From positions 2,042,001 to 2,106,000 of the forward strand of contig AP019701.1 of NCBI GenBank assembly GCA_006738865.1: a DNA stretch of 64,000 nt, given 5' to 3'. Every line of letters starts with the position of its first letter. Positions within the stretch are counted from its first letter, which is position 1. The notes below the pieces were generated by a model that worked only from the letters and a program-made list of their open reading frames with translations, did not search any database and had not been told where the DNA came from. Source of the DNA: Allostella sp. ATCC 35155 (GTDB taxonomy: Bacteria; Pseudomonadota; Alphaproteobacteria; ATCC43930; Allostellaceae). Both the position numbers and the translations under genes were made by a program. This document shows, piece by piece, positions 54,393-63,877 of this stretch.

Positions 54393-55694
54393 TCATCGTG
54401 TTCTGCCCGGCCGCGGCGGGGCGGCCGGATCGGGCGTCGTCGTCGCCATGGCGCGGCCCTTGCCGATGGCGTCCCGCCCCAGACGGTCGCGCACCGTGTC
54501 GATCACCCGCTCGACGCGGGCTGCGCGGGCGCGGGTCGGGTCCACCAGGTCGGGCGGGTCGGCCTGATCGTCGGGGCCGAGGTCGGCGGCGCCGATGCCG
54601 ATGAGGCGGAAGCGGGTACCGTTTGCCTCTTTCTCGAGCAATGGCAGGCCGGCGCGGTAGATCGTCTCGGCCAGCTGGGTCGGATCGCCGAGCTGGCGGC
54701 TGCGGGTCAGGATGCGGAAGTCGGCGGTCTTCAGCTTGAGGGTGATCGAGCGGCCCGCGATATGGCCGGCCTTCAACCGGCGAGAGACGGTTTCGCAGAG
54801 CGGCCACAGCGCACGGCGCAGCGATCCGGCATCGGCGAGGTCGACATCGAACGTCGTCTCGGCCGAGACGCTCTTGGCCGGCGCATTCGGTTCGACGCGG
54901 CGGGTGTCGTGGCCGAAGGCGAGGCGGGAAAGGCGCTCGCCGAGACCCCCGTGGCGGCGGATGAGGTCGGCTGCCGGTCGGCGCTGGAGGTCGCCGATCG
55001 TGCGCAGGCCGTCGCGCGCCAGCGCCGCCGCCGCCGCCTGGCCGACGCCCCAGATGAAGGTGACGGGGCGAGGGGCGAGGAAGGCCGGCGCCTCGGCCCG
55101 TCCGATCGCCGCGAACCCGCGCGGCTTGTCGAGGTCCGAGGCGATCTTCGCCAGGAACTTGTTGGGGGCGAGGCCGATCGACACGGTGATGGCCAACTCG
55201 GCCTCGATGCGCCGTGCCAGCAGCGCCAGCGTCCGTGCCGGCGGCCCGCCATGCAGCGCCTCGGTTCCCGAGAGGTCGAGGAAGGCCTCGTCGATCGACA
55301 GTGGCTCCACCAGCGGCGTGACCGCGAGCATCAGGTTCCGTACCGCCATGCCGACGGTCCGGTACTTCGCCATGTCGGGCTTGATCACGACTGCCTGCGG
55401 ACAGGCCTTGAGGGCCTGGAACATCGGCATGGCCGACCGGACGCCATAGAGTCGTGCGATGTAGCAGCAGGCGGAGACGACGCCGCGCCGCCCGCCGCCG
55501 ACGATGACCGGCTTCTCGGCCAGGGTCGGGTCGTCGCGCTTCTCGATGGCGGCGTAGAACGCGTCGCAGTCGATATGGGCGATGGCGAGGGTGGCGAGTT
55601 CCGGGTGGGCGATGCTGCGCGGCGACCGGCATCGCGGGCAGCGTCCCTCGAAGTCCGCTTCGAGGTGCCCGCAATCCCGGCACAGACGGGTCAT
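54393..55694 (-). CDS. dinB: DNA polymerase IV with N-terminal zinc ribbon
   Basis: A 433-residue Y-family translesion polymerase. Catalytic acidic residues lie in [14 protein letters not shown] and SIDEAFLDL; the thumb HhH region is [14 protein letters not shown]; and a little-finger domain follows ([12 protein letters not shown]...). The first 25 residues form a zinc ribbon with two Cys pairs (CRDCGH...CPRC), an addition found in an alphaproteobacterial DinB subgroup and absent from E. coli DinB. The C-terminus is low-complexity and lacks an obvious beta-clamp motif. The start overlaps the ROK kinase stop by four bases. Confidence 0.92.
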   Translation of the reverse strand: MTRLCRDCGHLEADFEGRCPRCRSPRSIAHPELATLAIAHIDCDAFYAAIEKRDDPTLAEKPVIVGGGRRGVVSACCYIARLYGVRSAMPMFQALKACPQAVVIKPDMAKYRTVGMAVRNLMLAVTPLVEPLSIDEAFLDLSGTEALHGGPPARTLALLARRIEAELAITVSIGLAPNKFLAKIASDLDKPRGFAAIGRAEAPAFLAPRPVTFIWGVGQAAAAALARDGLRTIGDLQRRPAADLIRRHGGLGERLSRLAFGHDTRRVEPNAPAKSVSAETTFDVDLADAGSLRRALWPLCETVSRRLKAGHIAGRSITLKLKTADFRILTRSRQLGDPTQLAETIYRAGLPLLEKEANGTRFRLIGIGAADLGPDDQADPPDLVDPTRARAARVERVIDTVRDRLGRDAIGKGRAMATTTPDPAAPPRPGRTR

Positions 55695-56638
55695 CCCGCC
55701 GCCTCGGCGGGCGCCGCCATCTTGGGCCACAGCCAAGCCGCGCCGCGCACCCCGCTGGAGTCGCCGTACATCGCCGGCCGGAGCGGCGTGTCGACGCGGT
55801 CGGAGAAGACCCAGGCGCCCCAGCGGAGCGGCACCTCGCGGTAGAGACGGTCGATGCGCGACAACCCGCCGCCGAGCACGATCACGTCCGGGTCGAGCAG
55901 GTTGACGACGGTCGCCAGCGCCCGTGCCAGGCGATCGCAGTAGCGGTCGACCGCCGCCGCCGCTCCGGCGTCGCCCTGTTCGGCGGCAGCGGCGATGGCC
56001 GGGCCATCGAGCGCGCGCCTGTCCAGCGCCGCGAAATCCCGGGCGAGGCCGGGGCCCGACAGGAAGGTCTCGATGCAGCCATGCCGGCCGCAATAGCAGG
56101 CCGGACCGGGGCGTTCGGCATCGGCCGGCCAGGGCAGGGGGTTGTGGCCCCACTCGCCGGCCACCGCGTTCGGGCCGCGCAGCGGGCGCCCGTCGACGAC
56201 GATGCCGCCGCCGACCCCGGTGCCGAGAATCGCGGCGAAGACGGTTCCGGCGCCGGCCCCGGCGCCGTCCGTCGCCTCCGACACCGCGAGGCAGTCGGCG
56301 TCGTTGGCCACGCGCACCGCGCGGTCGAGCGCGGCTGCAAGGTCGCGGTCGAAGGGCCGTCCGTTGAGGACGACGCTGTTGGCGTTCTTGACGAGGCCGG
56401 TTGCCGGCGAGATTGCGCCCGGCATGCCGATGCCGACTGGGACCGGGGGGCGGATCGCGAAGTCCCGCTCCAGTGCGCCGACCAGCCCGGCGATGGCGGC
56501 GATGGTGCCGGCATAGTCGCGGGGCGGCGTGGCGATCCGCCGGCGCGCCAGCTCGCCGCCCTCGCGGTCGAGCAGGATCGCCTCGATCTTGGTTCCGCCG
56601 AGATCGATGCCGATGCGGAAATGGGCACCCGGCTGCAT
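55691..56638 (-). CDS. ROK-family sugar kinase
   Basis: A 315-residue ROK kinase. It has phosphate motif [29 protein letters not shown], and the zinc site His-x-Cys pattern ([10 protein letters not shown]...[12 protein letters not shown]). The sequence is nearest to the fructokinase/N-acetyl-sugar kinase branch (Mak, NagK), but sugar specificity cannot be assigned. The 56638 start gives normal length; a longer frame runs into the terminator of rpmG. It is coupled to dinB by an ATGA overlap, an unusual pairing. Confidence 0.9.
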   Translation of the reverse strand: MQPGAHFRIGIDLGGTKIEAILLDREGGELARRRIATPPRDYAGTIAAIAGLVGALERDFAIRPPVPVGIGMPGAISPATGLVKNANSVVLNGRPFDRDLAAALDRAVRVANDADCLAVSEATDGAGAGAGTVFAAILGTGVGGGIVVDGRPLRGPNAVAGEWGHNPLPWPADAERPGPACYCGRHGCIETFLSGPGLARDFAALDRRALDGPAIAAAAEQGDAGAAAAVDRYCDRLARALATVVNLLDPDVIVLGGGLSRIDRLYREVPLRWGAWVFSDRVDTPLRPAMYGDSSGVRGAAWLWPKMAAPAEAAG

Positions 56639-56676
56639 CACGGGAGCGAGACTACCCCGCCGGATGCGGTGGGACC

Positions 56677-56707
56677 AGAAAAGCGAAGGGCCGCACATGG
56701 CGGCCCT
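56677..56707 (-). terminator. Intrinsic terminator after rpmG
   Basis: On the minus strand an 8-bp stem AGGGCCGC/GCGGCCCT (56687-56694 and 56700-56707) with a 5-base loop is followed by CGCTTTTCT. Stem plus T-run fits a Rho-independent terminator, 26 bases past the rpmG stop and before the ROK gene. Confidence 0.7.
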
Positions 56708-56732
56708 GGCTGCATCCTCCGGAGAGGCCGAC

Positions 56733-56900
56733 CTACTTGATCTTGCCTTCCTTGAACTCGACGTGCTTGCGCGCGATCGGGTCATACTTCTTGAGGCTCA
56801 TCTTTTCGGTCTTGGTCTTCGGGTTCTTCCGGGTGACGTAGAAGTAGCCCGTGTCGGCGCTGCTGTTCAGCCGGATGAGGATTTGGGCAGGCTTGGCCAT
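56733..56900 (-). CDS. rpmG: 50S ribosomal protein L33
   Basis: A 55-residue ribosomal protein of the large subunit. The product begins [20 protein letters not shown] and has [21 protein letters not shown] and [13 protein letters not shown], the L33 pattern. It carries no CxxC pairs, so it is the zinc-independent form. A strong promoter and a terminator flank it, so it is an independent unit. In Alphaproteobacteria it commonly lies downstream of rnr, as here with one gene between. Confidence 0.95.
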   Translation of the reverse strand: MAKPAQILIRLNSSADTGYFYVTRKNPKTKTEKMSLKKYDPIARKHVEFKEGKIK

Positions 56901-56933
56901 CGGATCTGTCCTGGAGTGCGGATTTGAAGGCGG

Positions 56934-56961
56934 AACTTAACGATGGGGGGCGGAGTGTCAA
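56934..56961 (-). promoter_or_regulatory. Strong promoter candidate for rpmG
   Basis: Minus-strand TTGACA (56956-56961) is a perfect -35; TAAGTT (56934-56939) follows after 16 bases. The -35 box sits just past the stop of the upstream protease gene. Predicted start is near 56927, about 26 bases before the ATG. Confidence 0.6.
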
Positions 56962-56967
56962 GCTTTC

Positions 56968-58641
56968 CTAGCGGCGCAACTCGGCCGTGGGCCGTCGGTC
57001 GGCGAGCGAGGCGCCCAGCTTCGGGTTGCCGACGGCGGCCAGCGAGAGGCGCAGCGCGCGCTGGAAGAGGCCGCTGTCGGACAGCAGGCGTTCGGCCAGC
57101 TTGACGTCCACGTCCTGTTCGCGCGCCTGACCGGTGCAGGAGGCCCGCAGCGTCCGCCAGCCCTGGTCGTCGAGCTGGGGCCGGGGGGTCGCGTTGACCC
57201 CACCCGGCGCCATCGCCTTCGATTCGCGCTGCAGTCCGAGACGAAGGCTGGCGATGTCGTCGATCAGGCCATTGGTGCAGATGGTCGGGATCACGCCATG
57301 CTCGTGCAGCGCGTAGCCGGCGGGCGACAGCAGGCGCGCCCAGGTCAGCGTCAACTCTCCGTCGTTCGGCAGGCGCATGACCGTCTGCACGGTGCCCTTG
57401 CCGAACGAGGCGCTGCCGACGACGACCGCACGGCCGCGATCCTGCAGGGCGGCTGCGACGATTTCGGCAGCCGATGCCGAGCCGCCATTGATCAGCACCA
57501 CCATCGGGATGCCGCGCAGCAGGTCGCGGGCGCCGGCCTCGAACGACTGGTTGCTGGCCGGGTGCCGGCCGCGCGTCGCGATGATCGGCCCTTCGCCGAG
57601 GAAGGCGTCGGCGACCCGAACGGCCTGGTCGAGCAGGCCGCCGGGATTGCCGCGGAGATCGAGGACGACGCCGCGCAACTGGTGGCGGCGGTCGGCCATG
57701 AGCTGCTCCAGGGCCTCGATCAGGCGCCGCCCGGTCTGCTGGTTGAAGCTGAGGATCCGGACATGGGCTACCGGCCCGATATGCTCGACGCGGATGGTGG
57801 GAACGACGATGCGCTGGCGGGTGATCGGCAACTCCAGCAGGTCGACGATGCCGGGGCGCGCGACGGTCACGCGGACCACGCTGTCGACCCGACCGCGCAG
57901 GCGCTGCACGACCTCGCGCTGGTCCATGGTGGCGGTACCGTGCCCATCGATCGTCAGGAACTGGTCGTCGACCTGGACGCCGGCCATGGCGGCCGGGCTC
58001 TCGGGGATGACCGAGACGATGCGCACGATCCCATTCTCGACGTTGATCGTCACCCCGATGCCGCCGAACCCGTCGCGCGAGGCCCGCTGCTCGCGGGCCG
58101 TGTCCGCCCCGGCATAGCGCGAGAAGCGGTCGAGGCGCGCCACCATGGCGGCGAGGATCGCGTCGTAGATCGCATCGGTCTCGGCGCGGGCGAGGCGGGG
58201 CTGCTCGCTGCGCGCTGCCGCGACCGCCCGGGTCATGAGGAGCGCCCAGGCCGCGGCATTGCGCGAGGGCGGGGCCGAGACCTCGAGCACCTCGCGCCGG
58301 TCGTCGCGGATCCGGATCAGGTCGCCCTCGCGCGTCGCCAGGAACGTCGGGGCGACCTTGGTGAGCCCGTTGAGGCCGGAGATGGCGAGCGTGCCGAGGT
58401 CGACCGGCTCGATATAGAGGTCCGACACTTCCTGCAAGCTGGCGAGAAAGACCCGGTCGGGGCGCTCGTCCGCTGCTTCGTCCGCCGTCCGTCCGGGGCC
58501 CTGGCTGCAGGCGGCGACCGCGAGTCCGAAGGCGAGGGCAACGGCCGCGGCAACCTTGCGGAGCGGGAAATATTGCGCTGCGGCAGAGCGGTGAAGCAAA
58601 ATGCCTCCGGCCGAAAGCGAACGATAAGAAGCGCTTGTCAT
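56968..58641 (-). CDS. S41-family carboxyl-terminal processing protease, lipoprotein
   Basis: A 557-residue PDZ-containing S41 peptidase. A hydrophobic segment ends with a lipobox VAAC (Cys45), so the protein is probably a lipid-anchored periplasmic protease; the 44-residue leader is long, and a later start is possible. The PDZ domain spans about 192-275 (FGGIGVTINVENG...IPESPAAMAGVQVDD). The catalytic dyad is Ser388 (NGGSASAAE) and Lys415 (SFGKGTVQ). About 140 residues follow the lysine. An N-terminal 150-residue region is not part of typical CtpA. Such enzymes trim exported proteins. Confidence 0.9.
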   Translation of the reverse strand: MTSASYRSLSAGGILLHRSAAAQYFPLRKVAAAVALAFGLAVAACSQGPGRTADEAADERPDRVFLASLQEVSDLYIEPVDLGTLAISGLNGLTKVAPTFLATREGDLIRIRDDRREVLEVSAPPSRNAAAWALLMTRAVAAARSEQPRLARAETDAIYDAILAAMVARLDRFSRYAGADTAREQRASRDGFGGIGVTINVENGIVRIVSVIPESPAAMAGVQVDDQFLTIDGHGTATMDQREVVQRLRGRVDSVVRVTVARPGIVDLLELPITRQRIVVPTIRVEHIGPVAHVRILSFNQQTGRRLIEALEQLMADRRHQLRGVVLDLRGNPGGLLDQAVRVADAFLGEGPIIATRGRHPASNQSFEAGARDLLRGIPMVVLINGGSASAAEIVAAALQDRGRAVVVGSASFGKGTVQTVMRLPNDGELTLTWARLLSPAGYALHEHGVIPTICTNGLIDDIASLRLGLQRESKAMAPGGVNATPRPQLDDQGWRTLRASCTGQAREQDVDVKLAERLLSDSGLFQRALRLSLAAVGNPKLGASLADRRPTAELRR

Positions 58642-58795
58642 CGCCCAACCCTTGCGCCCGCAGAAAATGTCATGCAGGTGCGAACGTCTGCCAGCTTATT
58701 GACGCTCCGTCCCCGCGGGAAGCGCTTTGCGCAAACGGTTGGCGACGGGGTTTATTCCGGCGCGGTCCCTGGTATTTTTGCAACGGCGAATCCGG

Positions 58796-61045
58796 TCACC
58801 GCGGCTTGCGTGCCCGGGGCGTGCGGCGCGTCGGCCCGGGGCGACTCGCGCGGGCGGCGACGATGCCCGGGGACCAGCGGTCCTCGGGGTCGAGCAATGC
58901 CAGGACGAGGCCGCCGGTCGCCGGATCCGCCTCGACGATCCGCACGCGCACGGATTCGCCCAGCCGATAGACGCGGCCCCAGCGGCGACCGACCAGGGCA
59001 TGCGCCTTCTCGTCATGGTCATAGAAGTCGGTCGGCAGCGTGCTGACGGGGACGAGGCCGTCGGCGCCGGTCTCCTCGAGGCGCACGAAGAGGCCGAACC
59101 GGGTGACCCCGGCAATCCGGCCGGAGACTTCGCTGCCGACGCGCTCGGACAGGTAGGCGGCCGTGTAGCGGTCGACCGACTCGCGCTCGGCCACCGCCGC
59201 GCGCCGCTCGGTCTGGCCGAGATGCTCGCCCAGCGCATCGAGGGCACCCGTCTCCTGGCGTTCGGCTCCGTCGCCGAGCCCGAACGCGGCGATCAGGGCG
59301 CGATGGACCACGAGGTCGGCATAGCGGCGGATCGGCGAGGTGAAATGGGCATAGCGCCGCAGCGCCAGCCCGAAATGGCCGATGTTCTCGGGCCGATACT
59401 GTGCCTGCGACTGGCTGCGCAGGACGAGGTCGTGGACCATCGGCGCGTGGGGGGTGCCCTCGACGCGGGTGATGATGTCGTTGAAGTGGCGCGGCTTCAG
59501 AACCTGCCCGCGTGCGAGACGCAGGCCGAGGCTTTCCAGCACCGGGCGCAGCGCCTCGACCTTGGCCGGATCGGGGGCGTCGTGGATGCGGTAGAGGCAG
59601 GGCATCTGCCGACCGGTCGCCGCCTCGGCCGCAGCGACGTTGGCGGCAATCATCAGTTCCTCGATCAGCCGGTGGCTGTCGTAGCGCCGCCGCGGCACGA
59701 CCCGGTCGATATGGCCATCGGGCCCGAGGATCACCTGGCGCTCCGGCAGGTCGAGGTCGAGCGTGCCGCGCTGGGCCCGCGCCTTCAGCAATGCGCCGAA
59801 GACGCCGTAGAGGGGGCGGATCACCGGCTCCAGCAGCGGCCCGGTCGCCTCGTCGGGCCGGCCGTCCGCGGCGGCCTGCACCTGGTCGTAGGTCAGGCGG
59901 GCGGCCGAGCGCATCAGCGCGCGGACGAAGCGGTGGCCGGTCAGGCGGCCTTCGGCATCGATCCGGAGGCGCACCGCCAAGCATGCGCGCGGCTCGTCGG
60001 GGCGCAGCGAGCAGAGGTCGTTGGACAGCGCCTCCGGCAGCATCGGCACGACGCGGTCGGGGAAATAGACGGAATTGCCGCGGCGCCGCGCCTCGGCGTC
60101 CAGTGCGCTGCCGGGGCGGACATAGTGCGCGACGTCGGCGATGGCGACGACGGCGTTCCAGCCGCCGTCCGCGGCGGCCTCGGCCCACACGGCATCGTCG
60201 AAGTCGCGGGCGTCGGCGCCGTCGATGGTGACCAGCGGCAGGTCGCGCAGATCCTCCCGGCCGTCGAGGGAGACGGGCCTGGCGGCCTCCGCCTCCGCGA
60301 CGGCGGCGTCCGGAAACTCGGTCGGGATGCCGTGGGTGTGGATGGCGACGAGGCTGAAGGTGCGCGGGTTCGCCATGTCGCCCAGGCGGTCGATGACGGC
60401 CGCCTGCGGCAGGCCCATGCGGCTGCGCGGCAGGATGTCGCCGACGACGAGTTCGCCCGGCTCGGCGCCGCCGGCGTCCGTCATGGCGACGCGATATTCC
60501 GTCTTGTGTCGCCGGTCGGTCGGTACGATGCGGCCGGCGAAGCCGCCGCCGCGGAGGCGGGCGTCGGTCATGAAGACGCCGACGACGCGGCCGGCATCGC
60601 CCTCCATGATACGGATCGGGCGCGCTTGGTACTCGTCGGGCGCGGTGCGGCTGAGGCGGGCGAGGAGGCGGGTGCCGACGGCGATGGCCGGCGTGCCGCG
60701 GCGCTCGGGCTGCATGAAGATGCGCGGTGCGCCGGGTTCGTCGCCGCGCGCCCCGACGGGGCGGGCCAGCAGTTCGCCGTCCGGGTCGATGTCGGTGACG
60801 ACGAGCATCGTCACCTCGGGCAGCGCGTCTCGGGGCCCGAGACGGCGGCCCGGCCCGCGTTCGACGGTGCCGGTGTCCTCCAACTCGCGGAGCAGCGCCT
60901 TGAGGGCGCCGCGATGCTCGATGCCGAGCTCGAAATGGCGGGCGATCTCGCGCTTGCCGACGGCCGTCGGGCTCGACCGGATGAACGCGACGATCGCGTC
61001 GCGGTCGGGGAAGGTGACCTGCTCGCGGTCCCGGCGACGGGCCAA
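58796..61045 (-). CDS. rnr: Ribonuclease R
   Basis: A 749-residue 3'-5' exoribonuclease of the RNB family that degrades structured RNA. Order: N-terminal helix-turn-helix (AIVAFIRSSPTAVGKREIARHFELGIEHRGALKALL), cold-shock OB domains, RNB catalytic domain with the Asp cluster in TIDGADARDFDDAVWAE, then FTSPIRRYADLVVHRAL. An S1 domain starts near residue 640 (GSEVSGRIAGVTRFGLFVRLE) and the C-terminus is basic (RPGPTRRTPRARKPR). It begins six bases after the topA stop, so the two are likely co-transcribed. Confidence 0.95.
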   Translation of the reverse strand: MARRRDREQVTFPDRDAIVAFIRSSPTAVGKREIARHFELGIEHRGALKALLRELEDTGTVERGPGRRLGPRDALPEVTMLVVTDIDPDGELLARPVGARGDEPGAPRIFMQPERRGTPAIAVGTRLLARLSRTAPDEYQARPIRIMEGDAGRVVGVFMTDARLRGGGFAGRIVPTDRRHKTEYRVAMTDAGGAEPGELVVGDILPRSRMGLPQAAVIDRLGDMANPRTFSLVAIHTHGIPTEFPDAAVAEAEAARPVSLDGREDLRDLPLVTIDGADARDFDDAVWAEAAADGGWNAVVAIADVAHYVRPGSALDAEARRRGNSVYFPDRVVPMLPEALSNDLCSLRPDEPRACLAVRLRIDAEGRLTGHRFVRALMRSAARLTYDQVQAAADGRPDEATGPLLEPVIRPLYGVFGALLKARAQRGTLDLDLPERQVILGPDGHIDRVVPRRRYDSHRLIEELMIAANVAAAEAATGRQMPCLYRIHDAPDPAKVEALRPVLESLGLRLARGQVLKPRHFNDIITRVEGTPHAPMVHDLVLRSQSQAQYRPENIGHFGLALRRYAHFTSPIRRYADLVVHRALIAAFGLGDGAERQETGALDALGEHLGQTERRAAVAERESVDRYTAAYLSERVGSEVSGRIAGVTRFGLFVRLEETGADGLVPVSTLPTDFYDHDEKAHALVGRRWGRVYRLGESVRVRIVEADPATGGLVLALLDPEDRWSPGIVAARASRPGPTRRTPRARKPR

Positions 61046-61051
61046 GGCCGG

Positions 61052-63808
61052 TCAGGACTCGTCGTCGGCCGCGGGTGCGCGGCGCGCGGTCGGGGGTCGG
61101 GCGGGCTTGGCGGACGCCGACTTCGGCGCGGACTTCCGGGTGCCGGTGGTCGCCTTGGTGGCGGCCGCCTTGGCCTTGGGAGCCGCCTTCGTCTTCGTGG
61201 CCGGCTTGGCTTTCGCTGCCGCCGCCTTGCGGGGCGCGGGAGCCGCCGCATCGGCCGCCTTCGGTGCCGCCCGCTTCCGGCCCGCCGGCTTGGCCGGCGC
61301 CTTGGCCGCCCGCTCGGCCAGCAGCGGCAGGGCGACGGCCACGGTGACCGCGTCGGCTTCCATGCCGCGCGGCAGGGTGGCACGGACCTCGCCATGCTGG
61401 ACGTAGGGGCCGTAGCGACCGGCATGGACGGTGATCGGCTTGCCGTCGGCCGGGTGTTCGCCGATCGGCCGGCCGGCCTGCCGTCCGCCGCGCGCGCCGG
61501 CCGAGGCCAGCAGGTCGACCGCCCGGTTCAGCCCGATCGTCAGGACATCGTCGCCCGCGGTGAGCGACTTGTAGACGGTGCCATGCTTGAGGTAGGGGCC
61601 GAAGCGGCCGATACCGGCGAGGATCGGGTCGCCGGACTCGGGATGATTTCCGACCGTGCGCGGCAGTGCCAGCAACGCCAGCGCCGTCTCCAGCGTGACG
61701 TCGGCCGGGGGCATGCCCTTGGGGATCGACTGGCGCTTGGGTTTCTCGCCGCCGTCGCTGTCGCCGAGCTGGACATACTGGCCGTAGGGACCCTTGCGCA
61801 TCCATACCGGCAGGCCCGTATCGGGATCGTCGCCCAGTTTCTTCGGGACGTTGGGATCGCCTTCGGCCGACGCGCTGCCGTCGCCACCTTCGATGGCGAG
61901 CGGGCGGGTGTAGCGGCATTCCGGATAGTTCGAGCAGCCGATGAAGGCGCCGAACTTGCCCAGCTTGAGGCCGAGGCGGCCGTCGCCGCAGGTCGGGCAG
62001 GCGCGGGGATCGCGGCCGCTCTCGCCCGTCTCCGGGAAGAAGTGGCGCCCGAGATCCTCGTCGAGCGCGCTGACCACGTCCTTGATCGACAGGTCCTTGG
62101 TCTGGGCGACCTGGGCCGCGAAGTCCTGCCAGAAGTCCCGCAGGAGCTGGCGCCAGTCCATGCGGCCGTCGGAGACGGCATCGAGGCCGGTCTCCAACTC
62201 GGCGGTGAAGTTGTACTGCACCAGCTTCTCGAAGAAGCCGCTCAGGAAGGCGGTGACGAGGCGGCCGCGATCCTCGGGCACGAAGCGCCGGCGGTCGATG
62301 CGGACATAGCCGCGATCCTGCAGCACCTCGATGATCGAGGCATAGGTCGAGGGGCGGCCGATGCCGAGTTCTTCCAGCCGCTTCACCAGGCTGGCCTCGC
62401 TGTAGCGCGGCGGCGGCTGGGTGAAGTGCTGATCGGACGTCACGCCCTGGCGATCGACCGGGGCACCGTCGGTCAGGGGCGGCAGGCGCCGGTCGCCCTC
62501 CTCGTCGTCGGCGTCGTCGCGCCCTTCGCGATAGAGCTTGAGGAAGCCTTCGAATAGCAGCGTCGAGCCGGTTGCGCGCAGCGTCACCTGGCGGTCGCCG
62601 CACAGCAGGTCCGCGCCGACCTGCTCCAGCAGGGCGCTCTCCATCTGGGAGGCGACGGTGCGGCGCCACACCAGTTCGTAGAGGCGGCGTTCCTCGTCGG
62701 AGAGGTGGCTTGCGACCTGCTCCGGCGACCGGAAGAGATCGGTCGGCCGGATGCCTTCGTGCGCTTCCTGGGCGTTCTTCGCCTGGGTGCGATAGACGCG
62801 CGGCGAATCGGGCACGAAGCGCTCGCCGTAGCGCGAATGGATGAGGCGGCGCGCGGCGGCGATCGCCTCGCCGGAGATCTGCACGCCGTCGGTCCGCATG
62901 TAGGTGATGAGGCCGACGGTCTCGCCGCCGATGTCGACGCCCTCGTAGAGGCGCTGGGCGGTGCGCATGGTGCGCGCCGCCGTCATGCCGAGCTGGCGCG
63001 ACGCTTCCTGCTGCAGGGTCGAGGTCGTGAAGGGCGGCTGTGGGTGGCGGCGCACCTGCTTGCGCTCGACCGGCCCGACATGGAAGGTCCGGGCCTCGAC
63101 GGCGGCGACGGCTGCCGCGGCGGCCGCGGCGGTGCCGATGTCGAGCTTCTCCAGCTTGCGGCCGGCGAGGTGGGTGAGGCGGGCGGTGAACTTCTGCCCG
63201 TCCTCGGTCAGGAAGGTCGCCTCGACCGTCCAGTATTCCTGGGGCTTGAAGGCCTCGATCTCGGCCTCGCGCTCGCAGACGAGGCGCAGGGCGACGGACT
63301 GCACCCGTCCGGCCGAGCGGCTGCCCGGCAGCTTGCGCCACAGCACCGGCGACAGGGTGAAGCCGACGAGGTAGTCGAGGGCGCGGCGGGCGAGATAGGC
63401 GTCGATTAGTTCGCGGTTGAGTTCGCGCGGGTGGCGGAACGCCTCGATGATGGCCGACTTGGTGATCTCGTTGAAGACCACCCGCTGGACGGCGACGCCC
63501 TTCAGTGCGCGCCGCTGCTCCAGGATCTCGCGGACATGCCAGGAAATGGCCTCGCCCTCGCGGTCCGGGTCGGTCGCGAGATAGAGGTTGGTGGCGCCGC
63601 GGGTCGCCTCGGTGATCGCGCGCAGATGCTTTTCCGACCTGCCGTCGACCTCCCACTCCATGGAGAAATCATGCTCGGGATCGACCGAGCCATCCTTGGC
63701 GGGAAGATCGCGCACATGCCCGTAGCTCGCCAGGACCTGATAGTCCGGGCCGAGATACTTGTTGATCGTCTTGGCCTTGGCCGGCGATTCGACGACGACG
63801 ACGTTCAT
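61052..63808 (-). CDS. topA: DNA topoisomerase I
   Basis: A 918-residue type IA topoisomerase that relaxes negative supercoils. The TOPRIM domain has VVVVESPAKAKTI and LATDPDREGEAISWH. The nucleophile Tyr303 is in GLITYMRTDG. One four-Cys zinc ribbon remains (CPTCGDGRLGLKLGKFGAFIGCSNYPEC), followed by two or more TOPRIM C-terminal repeats (GRFGPYLKHG, GRYGPYVQHG). The last 90 residues are Lys/Ala/Pro-rich, a disordered DNA-binding tail typical of this class. dprA lies 69 bases upstream. Confidence 0.96.
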   Translation of the reverse strand: MNVVVVESPAKAKTINKYLGPDYQVLASYGHVRDLPAKDGSVDPEHDFSMEWEVDGRSEKHLRAITEATRGATNLYLATDPDREGEAISWHVREILEQRRALKGVAVQRVVFNEITKSAIIEAFRHPRELNRELIDAYLARRALDYLVGFTLSPVLWRKLPGSRSAGRVQSVALRLVCEREAEIEAFKPQEYWTVEATFLTEDGQKFTARLTHLAGRKLEKLDIGTAAAAAAAVAAVEARTFHVGPVERKQVRRHPQPPFTTSTLQQEASRQLGMTAARTMRTAQRLYEGVDIGGETVGLITYMRTDGVQISGEAIAAARRLIHSRYGERFVPDSPRVYRTQAKNAQEAHEGIRPTDLFRSPEQVASHLSDEERRLYELVWRRTVASQMESALLEQVGADLLCGDRQVTLRATGSTLLFEGFLKLYREGRDDADDEEGDRRLPPLTDGAPVDRQGVTSDQHFTQPPPRYSEASLVKRLEELGIGRPSTYASIIEVLQDRGYVRIDRRRFVPEDRGRLVTAFLSGFFEKLVQYNFTAELETGLDAVSDGRMDWRQLLRDFWQDFAAQVAQTKDLSIKDVVSALDEDLGRHFFPETGESGRDPRACPTCGDGRLGLKLGKFGAFIGCSNYPECRYTRPLAIEGGDGSASAEGDPNVPKKLGDDPDTGLPVWMRKGPYGQYVQLGDSDGGEKPKRQSIPKGMPPADVTLETALALLALPRTVGNHPESGDPILAGIGRFGPYLKHGTVYKSLTAGDDVLTIGLNRAVDLLASAGARGGRQAGRPIGEHPADGKPITVHAGRYGPYVQHGEVRATLPRGMEADAVTVAVALPLLAERAAKAPAKPAGRKRAAPKAADAAAPAPRKAAAAKAKPATKTKAAPKAKAAATKATTGTRKSAPKSASAKPARPPTARRAPAADDES

Positions 63809-63877
63809 GATGCTACGGGGTGGCCTTGCAGTGAGGAATGTGTCCGGCCCAGGGCGCGTTCCGGCGTCCGGAGCGGT

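Noticed and set aside
58727-63656. Very long open frames (1276 codons plus strand, 1545 codons minus strand) across rnr and topA
   Set aside because: Both overlap two intact, well-recognised genes in other frames and show low-complexity Arg/Gly/Ala translations with no motif.
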